Assembly (NCBI GenBank): GCA_029255685.2
Contig: CM055318.2
Span: 27,454,001 to 27,518,000, forward strand
Direction: 5' to 3'
Length of the DNA: 64,000 bases
Source of the DNA: Silene conica
Taxonomy: Eukaryota; Streptophyta; Magnoliopsida; Caryophyllales; Caryophyllaceae
The translations under genes were made by a program, and so were the position numbers. Below the pieces are notes generated by a model. It made no database searches, was not told the DNA's origin, and was given only the letters and a program-made list of their open reading frames with translations. Positions 1 to 10,306 of this stretch are shown here, piece after piece (within the stretch, counting starts at the first letter, position 1; each line of letters begins with the position of its first letter).

Positions 1-321
1 AGTTAAAGGAAGTGTGATTATAGTGAATGGAATGCATTAATGCAAACCCAATAATTTGAATATTTTGAACCAGTAATGACCATCATCATCATGAATGATC
101 ATCTAGTAGACACTTTGGAGAGAAAAAGTAGAAGTAACTCCTGCATAGTAGTTATGTCTCCAACTCAATGTACAGATATATATGAGGTTGATTATAACCG
201 TTGATATAACAAAAAAAGGGCCGGTTTTGTTAACTTGAACATTGACTACAAATGCTATGTATCAAACAAGCGTTAGCCTACTTGCATATATACCCATTTT
301 TATTTAAGACCGTCTTCATTT
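1..321. other. unassigned AT-rich DNA
   Basis: No gene, repeat end or RNA signal could be supported here. The sequence holds short simple runs only (for example a CAT run near 81-90). Confidence 0.4.
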
Positions 322-511
322 AAGATCCTGGCAACCTCAAAATCCATCAACAACTCACAAAGTGGAAACCCAGCACACGGGATTGAGGAGCCTTACAAAC
401 TAACCACTTTTCAAGCCCAATGAGCATTCGAGTGAGGGAGCGTAAGGAATATTAATAATAGTTGAGACTCAACCATTACCTTAAGGTGTTGGTTGAGATG
501 GATCTATCATA
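322..511 (+). mobile_element. TRIM-like retrotransposon fragment
   Basis: This stretch matches, in the opposite orientation, the TRIM-like copy at 60994-61275. Shared landmarks are the segment with 'gtggaaacccagcacacgg', a purine-rich run 'gagtgagggagcgt' that could serve as polypurine tract, and the LTR-like tail with 'ggttgagatgg' ending in 'atctatca'. The primer-site side is missing, so it is a 5'-truncated, diverged copy. It is too small to code for anything. TRIMs are known to be tiny non-coding LTR elements moved by other elements; the assignment is inferred from the better copy. Confidence 0.6.
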
Positions 512-1188
512 ACAAAGTATATAATTAAGTATGTCAGCATAATTAATTGCAAAAAAGAGAAGATAAGGAGACAAAGTTGAGTATAAAATGATAAGAATTG
601 GGAATAGGAAAGAGCAAAACATGAATTATGAAGACGAAGGAAGAGATTAAAATGCTTACAGAGATAGAGATAGATGAGGTGATGAGTTTCTGTGTATTAC
701 TAATATTTACTTCAGCTAGCAACTAGCAGCTACTCATATTATCATACACGGGGTGTATCGTGTATGTGCTGCTTAGTGCTTATGCTGCTTATGTATAGTT
801 CATGTTATTGTTGACGGATGATTCATGATTGGAGTGTCTCATGTTGACTTCTTACCCCATTTCACATTTCTTATGTCTATTCCTTCTTCAAACCTTTCAC
901 CAACTCATCCTCTTTGACTCTTCCGTCTTCTCCACACTTCGCTCACCCCAATTTCACGTTTGTTTGACCACCCCGATCCAATCCAAGGTTTTCTTAGTTA
1001 GGTCACCACCCACGTTTTACTCTTAATCTCACCTTATCCATTTTTATACTCTTAAGTAGAAAGTCACAACTTAAGTCACCCATCCAATTATTTTCCACTT
1101 TTCAACATTTTCAATCATTTCCCACGTTCTCTACCCCACCAAAATATCATTTTTACTTTTTCAATTACTATTTAACAAATAATAATTA
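512..1188. other. unassigned DNA
   Basis: Nothing recognisable. A 65-residue open frame at 829-1026 has no family resemblance that I can see and is not supported as a gene. Confidence 0.4.
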
Positions 1189-1484
1189 AGTGTATTTTGT
1201 AAATATTTTAATAAAACAATAATTACTCCAATATGATAATTATTTTCATTTTTTCCATACATTAGGGAAAAAATAATTAAAATAACATCGTTAAAAATTT
1301 TAAAAGTGAAAGTACGTTTCACTGACAATAATTTAGCACATAAAAATACTGTATACATAAGATAAAAATACATGAAAATGACTTGAGCTAAAATACTACG
1401 CAATAATAAAATACATTCCAAACTAATTTTAGTTACAGAAGTTTTGCCAAATATGCTCAATGAGATCATTTTTCAGAGCGATAT
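1189..1484 (-). mobile_element. PIF/Harbinger element fragment (3' flank)
   Basis: This is a near copy of 17745-18070, the stretch that holds the last codons and 3' flank of the Harbinger transposase on the minus strand. Similarity covers 'gtattttgtaaatatttt' through 'ttttcagagcgatatg' and then stops abruptly. The transposase body is absent, so this is either an internally deleted derivative or a copy cut by the LTR element that follows at about 1485. The open frames inside it are chance. Confidence 0.6.
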
Positions 1485-1762
1485 GAGTGACATGATCATA
1501 TAGAAGTATATCTTGAATATATTGAATATCTTTTGCTATACCACTCAAAATATCTTTGCTATACTACTCAAATATATTGATTGTGATATTTATTCTGTAA
1601 ATATTAGTTATGTTATTCCTTACCTTATTTCCCAGGATATGATTAGATTGTTATCTTATGAAAATCTCTTTTTATTTGTATATAAGCTAGAGTTTGTACT
1701 CTGTTTCATTTATCAAATAATACATGGTTTTTCTGCCTTCATTCAGCATTCTCAGTTTATCA
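1485..1762 (+). mobile_element. probable copia 5' LTR (partial)
   Basis: The sequence directly upstream of a tRNA-Met-type primer site is expected to be a 5' LTR. It is AT-rich and interrupts the Harbinger fragment. The exact left end could not be fixed, and no second copy of this LTR is present in the window. Confidence 0.4.
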
Positions 1763-1780
1763 TGGTATCATCAGAGCAGG
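1763..1780 (+). promoter_or_regulatory. primer binding site (initiator tRNA-Met type), altered
   Basis: The stretch reads tggtatcatcagagcagg. Plant copia sites usually read TGGTATCAGAGC, so this copy has a 3-base 'tca' duplication inside the site. It lies about 85 bases before the first gag codons. Confidence 0.6.
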
Positions 1781-1864
1781 TTTGATCCTTGCATCCCTCA
1801 CTCACAACATATCAATATAAAATGCAATTTTTTTGTTTATTCACTATCATGACCAAGATAGGAG

Positions 1865-2850
1865 ATGGCAGCAACAAAAGTAAAGGCGGCGAAGGTGGTG
1901 AAAAAAATGATTATTCCACCATCGTCCCTGCTGTTCCTCCATCCTTTTGATAGGCTTAGTCTACTATTGACCACTACCAAGTTCAATGGTGAGAACTATG
2001 ATTTATGGGCTGCTGCTGCTGTTTGTAACGACCTAGATGCAAAAAATAAGTTGGGTTTCATTGACGGCCGGATCCGTAAAGAAACCCACTGGTGAAGACG
2101 ATTCTTACGAGGTCGTGGCATGGCGACAGTGCAACACCATGATTAAGACATGGTTACGCACTGTAATTGAAGAACGATTGCATCCCAGCATTACTTTTTT
2201 AGGAATCGTTTCCAAAATATGGAACAAATTAAAAGAACGTAACTCAGCCGGTGACGCTCCCTGTGTTCATCAACTCGAAAACGATCTCAATGAGTGCAAA
2301 CAGGGCACTCGATCTGTGGTCGAGTATTACACCAAGTTGAAAACAATATGGCATGAGTTAGCCAATTACAGTCGCGTACCACCGTGCACATGTGATGCTA
2401 GTGTGGCTTTGACGAAGGAGCGAGAAGAGGAAAAAGTACACCAATTTATAATGGGATTCAACACTGCCTTGTACGGGCACATTAGATCAAATCTCTTAAT
2501 GGAAGACAATCTTACTTCATTGAGTAGAGCATATGCACTTGTCTTACGGGAAGAACGCCACAAGGCAGTCACTCGCATTCAAGAAGAAAAAACAGAGGTT
2601 GCTATGGCAACTCGAATAGGTGGAGGACGTGGTCGAGGGACTGCTTTACCACTCGACGAGGACGACGAATGGCCACCACCAAAGTGTACGTACTGCAAAG
2701 AATGGTTTCATACAGAGGACAAATGCGATGAGAAACATGGATACCCGTCACGAGGTCGCGGAAAGGGGGAGACGTGGAGGACACAGTTCTGGTCGTAGAG
2801 GATCAGGAACTTCGAATCAAGTGGAGAATGCAGCAACCACCACTGAGTGA
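1865..2850 (+). pseudogene. Ty1/copia gag, frameshifted and truncated
   Basis: A copia-type gag: the start at 1865 leads into the typical 'FNGENYDLWA' segment, and the UBN2-type gag domain follows in another frame from about 2090 to 2560. It ends with a zinc-knuckle-like CTYC...H....C motif near 2690-2730 followed by HGYP, as in many plant copia gags. The frame changes between 2037 and 2095, so the protein is broken. No protease, integrase or reverse transcriptase follows, because the sequence turns into an opposite-strand gag at about 2905. The primer site and LTR remnant just upstream make this the 5' part of one element. Confidence 0.8.
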
Positions 2851-2907
2851 CGTGGTGCGAGGTCCCACTATCTAAGAGGTAGTTTGGGTTGGGGTTCGCG
2901 AGTTGGT

Positions 2908-3867
2908 TTAGGCCAGTGGTTGCCGTGTGGGCCTGGGGGTTTGTGGGTTACGGCGGCTTGGTGGGGCAGGGAAGGTGATGTTAGGGTGTTGTTTGCGGAA
3001 GTAAGGGCAGTTTGCTATGACATGTCCGGTTTGTCTACACCATTGACAGCGGCCTGTGAAGGGCCGTGGGTTTGCATTATTGGTGGCATGAGCATTGTTG
3101 TTGTGTTGATTGTTATTATTGTGGTATTGGCGGTTATTGTTGGAGCGATAATTGTTGTTATTGTTGCGATATGAGAGTTTGGCAGTGGGTTGAAATAGGT
3201 CTGAAGATGGTTGTTGTTTGATAATGAGCTCTTGATGGAGCAATTTTTCATGTAGGAGTTCAAAGGAAATAGGGTTGTCACGTGCGCGGACGGTGTCGAT
3301 TACGGGTTTGTATTGGTTGTAGTCAAGGCCAAGAAGAATTTTTGAGACTACATCATCTGGGTCTACGGTTTTGCCCAATAAGGCTAATTGGTCAAGACAG
3401 GTTTTAAACATGTTCATATATTCACTGATCGTGAGATCAACAATTTTGACTATTGAATCGAGACGGTCTTTGAGTTGTAAGACATGAGCTCAAGATGGGT
3501 TGTTGTAGGTTTGAGCCAAGATGTCCCATGCTTCCTTAGCTGAAGTGGCACGGACAATGAGCGCTTGGACGGTGTCACTGAGTGTTCCCATTAGGGCTCC
3601 GAGGATCAAGCCATCTTGCTTGAGCCACGAGAGGTAGGCATGATTGAGTTTTTCTTGCTTGTCCTCACCGATTATGGTTGGTGGTGGGGATGCGGTGGTG
3701 CCATCTAGGTAGCCGAAAAAGGCTATATCCGAATAGGATATTCATGAGTTGAAAACGCCATGAGACATAGTTGAGAGGGGTGAGCTTGACGCAATTGCGG
3801 AGGTTGATGGAGGTCAATGGAGTGGTGGAGTCGTGCGGGTTGGGAACGCCGTTTCTGGGTTAATCAT
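2908..3867 (-). pseudogene. Ty1/copia gag of a second lineage, broken
   Basis: Read on the minus strand from an ATG at 3867, this shows the usual copia N-terminus ('CVKLTPLNYVSWRFQL'), the gag helices ('KEAWDILAQTY') and a C-terminal CCHC knuckle CQWCRQTGHVIANC after an Asn-rich stretch (about 3060-3180). I see at least an early stop after the first 16 codons, frame changes near 3720, and a TGA near 3488. The left LTR of E1 begins 21 bases upstream of this start, so E1 landed at the start of this gag or close to it. The hydrophobic plus-strand frame at 2884-3174 is only the shadow of the Asn-rich part. Confidence 0.75.
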
Positions 3868-4129
3868 GGTGGGAACACGGGTGGTTGGTGTTAGGAATTT
3901 AGACCTCATTATACTCTCTAATGATATTAAAATTACAAGCGAATTTCATAAGGTGGTCTAAATAATACATGCATGCAAAAATTAATAAGAAGAAATTTTC
4001 TTGCATTGGTAAGATGACATTTTTGGCACTACAAATGTCTCCTACCTTTGTAGTTCTTGAGACATAATAGTGTAGGATGATCCTCCATAACCCAAGTCAC
4101 CAAAATAGGTGACCTCCTTTGATTGCACC

Positions 4130-7100
4130 CAATGTTGTTAAAATCGCGATCCGGATCGTAGGATCGTACGATCCTACGATCCGAAATATGCCTACCGTTC
4201 TGAGTCGTATGTAGGATCGGCACCTCATAGGATCATATTGGGATCGGTGGGATCGTTGGGATCGTGCGATACTAACGATACTATGAAAAAGGTTGAAAAC
4301 GATATTATTAATACTTTTTTTATTTTAACTGATGGATTGCTTGCTTGCTTATCACATTATAACAAAGGCCCAATGTTAAAGATCCATAAAGACAAAGCCC
4401 AATCACTAAAACAACATCCAGAAAGTTTGATAAATCCATAAAGACAACTCATTTGCTAGAAACTTCGACAAACAATGAAACAAATCTAAAGCTCGTAAAT
4501 GATAAATCCCTAAATTGCCAAAATCCCTAAATTGCTCCTGAAAGTCCACTGTCAAATCTTGGTGCGTGAATCATGGCAAATTGATTTCAAGGTATGTTCT
4601 TACTTCTTAAATTTGATTCTTTCAAGTTTCAATGTTTGATTTGATAATTTTGATTGTTAGTTTGTTACAAAGTACAATTATACTTTTATCTTATAATTTT
4701 TCCAAGTTTGTATTTTTTTAATCTTCAAAGTTTCAAACTTCAGTAAGTTTGATACAAATCTAAAATTTTGTTTATCGTCCCTATCCCTAGTTCTTTCGTC
4801 GTAATCCTTTTTTTTTTAAACTTTGATTAAAAATGGTAAATAAATGATTAAGACGAAGAAAGTAGTAATTAGTGTTGTACTGTTGTGCTTCAATTAATTT
4901 TCTTGTACATTTGTGATGTGTCTTTGTATAGAGTATACAATATGTCAAGCACTGGGTCTAGTAAAAGAAAAAATGCCCCCGGTAATAGAAGTGACCCTGG
5001 ATGGGAGCATGGGACTGAGGTAGATAACGGTTCTCGAAAGGTTAGATGTAAATATTGCGGGGTTGTTCGGGCTGGTGGTATTTTTCGGTTAAAACATCAT
5101 CTTGCTGACACTCATAACAATGTTGAACCTTGTTTACAAGTTCCTGATGAAGTAAAACATAAATTTAGAGGTATATTGGAAAGTAATATGGAGGAAACAG
5201 TTAACAAAAAGAGAAAACTTCATGACATTGGTGATGAGGATTCTTATGAATTGAAGTATCTCGTTCTTATGGTAATAATCACAAGGGGAGGGGTTCTTTG
5301 GATTCGTTTGTTACAAAGAAAGGTGTATCCTTACAATCAACTCTTAATCAGAAGTATAAAAGGGAAGAAAGGGAGGATGTATGTCTGCAGATTGCTCGTT
5401 TTTTTTTTTACACAAGTGCTATCCCATTTAATGCTATTAATAATCCCGAATTTTCAATAATGATTGAAAAGATTGCTAAGTTTGGTATTGGATTTCAGCC
5501 CCCCTCTTATCACGAGATCAGAGTAAAATTTTTGAACAAGGAAGTACAAAATGTGATGAAAATAGTTGATGAATACAAAGAAGAATGGAAGAAAACAGGG
5601 TGTACCATAATGTCTGATGGGTGGAGTGATAGACAAAGGCGTTCTATTTGCAATTTCTTAGTGAATAGTCCTAAGGGGACTGTTTTTCTATCATCTATTG
5701 ACACATCTGATATTTCTAAAACTGCTGACAAAGTATTAGAGATGCTCGATGCAGTTGTAGAGAAGGTTGGTGAAGAGAACGTTGTTCAGATTGTTACAAA
5801 TAACGCTGCAAACTATAAAGCAGCAGGAGAACGCTTGATGGTTAAAAGACCTAAACTGTTTTGGACACCATGTGCAGCGCATTGTATTGATCTAATGTTG
5901 GAGGATCTGGATAAAAAGATTAAGAGTCATGGTGTAACTATAACTAAAGCAAGAAAGATAACCACTTATATTTACTCAAGGACATTAGTCCATACATGGA
6001 TGAAGGAGTTTACAAAAGGTAGAGAGTTGATCAGGCCTGCAGTGACTCGATTCGCTACTTCGTATTTGACATTAAGATGTTTAAATGAACAAAAGGCCCC
6101 TCTCCTAGCATTTTTTGCTTCTTCAAAGTGGACAAATAGCAAATTTGGTAAAACAGTAGAAGGGAAGAAAGTGCAGAGAATTATCTTAGATACAAGAGGA
6201 TTTTGGTTAGGAGTTGTCACATGTTTAAAAGCTGCAATGCCGTTAGTTAAAGTTCTTCGTATGGTAGATTCTGATGAGAACCCGGCTATGGGCTTCATTT
6301 ATGAGGCAATGTCTCAGGCAAAAGATCAAATCAAATCAAATTTTAATAATGTTGAAAAAAAAGTATGTTAGCACTTGTACTTTATACTTATTTTTACATC
6401 TTAGTTAACCTTATTTGTTACCTCTAATTGTTTATTTCTTTTCTTTTATTGATTAGTTATAAGCCGATATGGGACATAATTGATGAACGTTGGGAAGCTC
6501 AATTGCACAGGCCTCTTCATGCTGCTGGCTACTTCCTGAACCCGCAATTTCAGTACAGTCCAGAATATAAATCAACTCCAGAAGTGAAAATGGGCTTATA
6601 TGCTTGTTTGCAAAGAATGGTGTCGGACCCTGAAGAAAGGATGCGTATAGATCTTCAAATGGATGTTTCCAAGAATGCAAAGGGTTTATTTGGGTTACCC
6701 ACTGCTGTGATGACAAGAACAAAAAAAACACCAGGCATTGTTTCTTTCTTTTCTTTAAGCACCTTATTAAGCTATATTACAAGTGAACTACTGTTCTGAT
6801 TTCATAACATTGTTATAAATCATGTACATAGCTGATTGGTGGGATTCGTATGGAGATGAGTGTCCGGAGTTGAAAAAATTTGCTATACGGATTCTAAGCT
6901 TGACATGTAGTTCTTCTGGCTGTGAGAGAAATTGGAGCGCTTTTGAAATGGTAAAGCGAGTTATTTTACTTATTTTTTTAATACTGTCAGCAAGGTTAAG
7001 TTTATGTATATATGATTGGATAGTTGAACAAGGTAATACTCTGAATATGTATTGCTGATCTTGTTATGCTAGGTGCATACAAAGAAGCGGAATCGTTTAC

Positions 7101-8035
7101 ATCAACAAAAGATGCATGATTTAGTATTTATAATGTACAATCTCAAACTCAAGCGTAGACGACAAAAAAAAGCTGTAATTGAAGAGTCGATTATATTAGA
7201 GGATTTACCTTCAGATGATGAGTGGATTACAGAGATGGAAGATTCTTCCTTCAAGTGAAACATGGTTAAATGTTATTGATAGAGCATCAAGAAGATATGC
7301 ACGAGAGGCATCATCACATGCTGAGAATGAGGACAATAATGAAAATCTGAATGAAAATGAAAGTAAGTATCCCTCTGTTTGTGCTTTTTTTTCCAGTTTA
7401 GCAGTTAAAAATTTACCACTGGTGACCATTAGTTTGATGAAAATAAACTTATTTTCTAATAATACTTTTTCGTCATGCAAGATAATGAAGTTGGATATCT
7501 TGAAATAAGCGATGATGAAGTTGGTGCAACCGTTGTTGGCTCAAATGAATCAAGTCGTGGTAACCAAGATTTTGACGTTGATGAAGGCGATGAAAATATC
7601 CAATCTGGTACCGGTACTAGTGTTAATGGTCCAAGATGTGAAGATGTCGGCGGCGATGAAAGCTTCGGATATGACGATACATAATTAGTACTCCGTAGTA
7701 TTTTAGTGGTAGTGTGGTACAGTAATTTTAGAATCCTAATAGTTTAATAGTTAACTTTTGCTCTTGAAATGTAAAACTGTAAAAGAACTTCTATTTCTAC
7801 CACGGTTCTTTATGACTTATGAGATACACTTTTGACTACTTTTATAAGGAAATTGGTAACTATAGAATTTCCAGTGTTTTTTTTTGGTCTGATTTGGAAC
7901 AATATTCACATAATAATCTAAAGAGACAGACTAAAATAAGTCAATTTTTCAATATTTGTAGGATCGTACGATCCTACGATTCGATCCTGAGAGCCTCGAT
8001 CGATCCAAAGTAGGATCTCGATCCTGACAACATTG
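4130..8035 (+). mobile_element. hAT transposon (3.9 kb)
   Basis: Terminal inverted repeats begin CAATGTTGT at both ends and continue imperfectly for about 20 bases. The 8-bp target duplication is ATTGCACC on the left and GTTGCACC on the right, and the E1 sister LTR has a single gttgcacc at this place, so one base changed after insertion. The ends are packed with GGATCG-type motifs (4145-4270, 7960-8025). Both ends hold a perfect palindrome, GTAGGATCGTACGATCCTAC, probably a transposase-binding region. The element encodes one multi-exon transposase. Confidence 0.88.
4942..7684 (+). pseudogene. hAT transposase (BED finger, DUF659, dimerisation domain), frameshifted
   Basis: The ATG at 4942 opens a BED-type zinc finger ('CKYCG' then 'RLKHHLADTH', about residues 30-65). 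A DUF659 transposase core follows at 5298-6362 ('MSDGWSDRQRR', 'CAAHCIDLMLEDL'), and the hAT C-terminal dimerisation region is in later exons ('DWWDSYGDECPELKKFAIRI', 'CERNWSAFEM'). Likely introns are 6363-6463, 6735-6831, 6951-7072 and about 7361-7483. The second would start with GC instead of GT, which keeps the reading frame ('TPADWW'). Frames break near 5255-5275, between finger and core, and again near 7240-7255, so the enzyme is probably dead. The last exon is acidic and ends at 7684. It is the only gene in the transposon; a few isolated base changes could have silenced a once autonomous copy. Confidence 0.85.
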
Positions 8036-8071
8036 GTTGCACCCAAGACTAGCCCAAAAAAAAAACACTAA

Positions 8072-8789
8072 GGGGGCGTTTGGTTAGGGGTCTATAAGAA
8101 AGGGAAAGGGAAACAAAGTTACTGATTCCCTTTGTTGGTGTTTGTTTGACACAATCAAAGGGAATTGAACTCCCTCCCTTACCCCTCAATCCTTCTAATT
8201 CCTTACCCCCCACCCCCAAAGGTATGAGATTTCATTACCCTTGTTACCCTTCAACAACTTTCTTCACCTACCACCACACTTACAACTACCACCACAATAG
8301 CCACCGCCACCGCCACCGCCACCCTCACCACTACCACCGCCACCGCTGCCATAAGACCCCCCCACCACCACCACCGCCGTGACACCCCCACCACTATCAC
8401 TACCATGACACTCCACCACTATCACCGTCGTGACCACCGCCACCACCGCCATGACATCTCGACCACCACCATCGCCACCACCGCCATGATACCTCCACCA
8501 CCATCACCGTCGTGACCATCATCGTCGCCGCCACCACCACCACCACCGCCATAACACCTCCACCACCATCACCATCACCATGCCACCTCCACCACCATCA
8601 CTACCGCCAGTAAATAAGTGGTTGTTTGTGGTGGTGTGTGTTAGTGGTAGGAGTGGGTGTGAGTGAACCATTAGTTATCTTTCTTAGAGCAACCAAACAA
8701 CCAATTAAGTTTTAGGTAATCTCTTTCCTTTCCCCCTCTTATCCTTTCTTATTTTCTTTCCCTTTCCCTTTCTCTAACCAAATGCCCCC
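8072..8789. mobile_element. Tourist/Harbinger-type MITE (718 bp)
   Basis: Ends are inverted: left GGGGGCGTTTGGTTAG, right CTAACCAAATGCCCCC. The 3-bp target duplication is TAA on both sides, typical of Harbinger-related elements, and the sister LTR has the single-copy empty site 'aacactaagtatatt'. The middle (about 8260-8620) is a long imperfect CAC/CCA trinucleotide tract; open frames rich in His, Pro or Gly there are low-complexity shadows. No transposase is present. Confidence 0.88.
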
Positions 8790-8985
8790 TAAGTATATTA
8801 ACTAGATATAGTTTAGTGTAAACCTTGTTTTTATACTATAAATATTATTACTTTGATAATATAAGAAGTATATTAATTTTTGTGAGTTTATTTTGATGAA
8901 GATTGATCAACTTTTGATCAATTTTAGAGGTTGAAGATGAAGAACTTAAGTCTTCTCTTTTTCCTCTTAAATGGCTTAACAAGAA

Positions 8986-9169
8986 ACCAAATGTGTTTGG
9001 TGTGGTGATTGCTCACCTCATCCCTTAACCATGAGGTCAGGGGTTCGATCCCTGCCCATGGGAATGGAGCAACACTTTGGCCAGCCGTTTACCTCTTCGT
9101 GAGAGCACCCGCGGCGAGGGGATTATACACAGTTGTCGACGGTGGACACCCCGGTTTAAACCAAAAGAA
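8986..9169 (+). mobile_element. tRNA-derived SINE (184 bp)
   Basis: It is flanked by a perfect 17-bp target duplication, aaatggcttaacaagaa, at 8969-8985 and 9170-9186; the sister LTR has it once. A pol III B box GGTTCGATCC lies at 9042-9051, and an A-box-like TGTGGTGATTG lies about 45 bases upstream. The 3' end is short and A-rich (ccaaaagaaa). The long target duplication fits LINE-driven insertion. The element codes for nothing; the overlapping 87-residue frame is chance. Confidence 0.85.
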
Positions 9170-9618
9170 AAATGGCTTAACAAGAAGTATGTATTTAGAG
9201 GATTTTGATTCTCTAGATTTTTCCACTAAGAATAAGTGGAATAGTAGCATATTTATAGGCCATCAAATGTAAACAAATGAGCTTATAATACTCATAAACA
9301 TGAGTGGAAGACAAAGACCTATTATGGTCACATTATCTCCATATTCTCGGTTTACATATGGTATTTCGGGTCTTATTTCGTCTTTCAACATTTGTCCTTC
9401 AAATGCTTATAAGTCGTATATTTTATTATTTTATATAATAAAAATATTTATTTGATTATTTAACACTTAAATAATACAAAGTAGTAAATAAAATACACTT
9501 AACATTTAAGTGTCATTTTATCATTTTCAACATAAAATAAGTTTTATAAACCCGTTTAGCTAATTTTACAACTTCTTGTAACATTAATTCGCTAATTACC
9601 TCCACCTCATAAATAATA

Positions 9619-9710
9619 CTATCCTCCGTTTTTATATAATGTACCCATTTGTTGAATATATGAGTGTAGTATTTTAATAAAATGGGTACATTATATAAAA
9701 ATGGAGGAAG
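9619..9710. mobile_element. Stowaway-type MITE (92 bp)
   Basis: A near-perfect hairpin: the left arm starts CTATCCTCCGTTTTTATATA, and the right arm in reverse starts CTTCCTCCATTTTTATATA. The target duplication is TA on both sides (9617-9618, 9711-9712), as in Tc1/mariner-derived Stowaway elements. The sister LTR shows the empty site. Only a short loop (about 35 bases) separates the arms. Confidence 0.9.
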
Positions 9711-9954
9711 TACAAAATATGTATATATTTAGTAAATTAACTATTAATTACTAAATATCGTATTACATTTATTATTCAACTATCATATAACTGAATAATA
9801 AAATCCTATGGCTCGAGTACTTTACTCTTCATCAAACATTAAATTCACTTGACTAATAAAAGTCAACCTAAATAAGGAATTAATTAACTTGTATCATATA
9901 CAAATAAATAATTTTTCCATTTGGGCATCATCCTATAGGTGTGACCTAAAGGGA

Positions 9955-10034
9955 TCAGCTGGTCACCGCTGTCATACGACAGTAATGTCAAACTCTAGTT
10001 AGCCAATCATTACCGATTAACGTTGACCAGCTGA
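9955..10034. other. conserved hairpin in E1 LTR (left copy)
   Basis: An 11-base stem, TCAGCTGGTCA (9955-9965) with TGACCAGCTGA (10024-10034), encloses about 58 bases that hold a smaller GTAATG/CATTAC pair. The same hairpin, with paired base changes, lies in the LTRs of E5 (45502-45581, 52609-52688) and again in E1 at 17533-17612. It sits in the first 200 bases of the LTR on the element's coding strand, that is in U3. See findings. Confidence 0.75.
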
Positions 10035-10120
10035 CAAATATAAAAAAATATAAATCCCTGATATTCCTTGTACGAGATTTATTGTGTAGAAGCATTATTG
10101 TGGAGGACACTACTCCAACA

Positions 10121-10306
10121 ATCTCCCACTTGTCCGACACAAGTGTGCGCTACCAATTCTCTTGTCCAATATTATCTCCCACTCAATGCAAAAGGTCTTT
10201 CAGGTCGTTCTTGCACGTGATCATATCATACAGTGGTTTCCTCGATCTAGAGAATGACTGTCTGACCGGATAATCTACTATAGATCACATCCGAGCGTGG
10301 CCACGC
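10121..10306 (-). promoter_or_regulatory. E1 polypurine tract and adjoining conserved palindromes
   Basis: On the minus strand the run AGTGGGAGAT touches the 3' LTR start TGTTGG, as expected for the plus-strand primer. Next to it is a hairpin CACTTGT/ACAAGTG (10127-10133, 10139-10145), and at 10295-10306 the perfect palindrome GCGTGGCCACGC. Both are kept in E5 (45677-45695 and 45848-45859) although the flanking bases have diverged. Confidence 0.65.

Larger units (their letters stand above)
3889..10120 (-). repeat. E1 3' LTR, split by four later insertions
   Basis: Starts TGTTAGG and ends CCAACA. LTR sequence is found at 3889-4129, 8036-8071, 8790-8985, 9187-9618 and 9711-10120. The joins are proven by the uninterrupted LTR at 16400-17678, which shows the empty site at every break. 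Confidence 0.88.

Noticed and set aside
2884..3174. Plus-strand frame ending in a very hydrophobic Val/Ile-rich stretch, like a membrane protein
   Set aside because: It is the reverse of the Asn-rich linker of the minus-strand copia gag (AAT/AAC codons read backwards give Val/Ile).
4150..4180. Repeated palindromes that might suggest an operator or a CRISPR-like array
   Set aside because: They are the subterminal motifs of the hAT element; no regular spacers and the genome is a plant's.
8146..8452. His/Pro-rich and Gly-rich frames on both strands
   Set aside because: They lie in the CAC/CCA trinucleotide tract inside the Tourist-type MITE.
9042..9051. B box and tRNA-like region as a functional tRNA gene
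   Set aside because: No cloverleaf can be drawn, and a 17-bp target duplication plus A-rich end make it a SINE.
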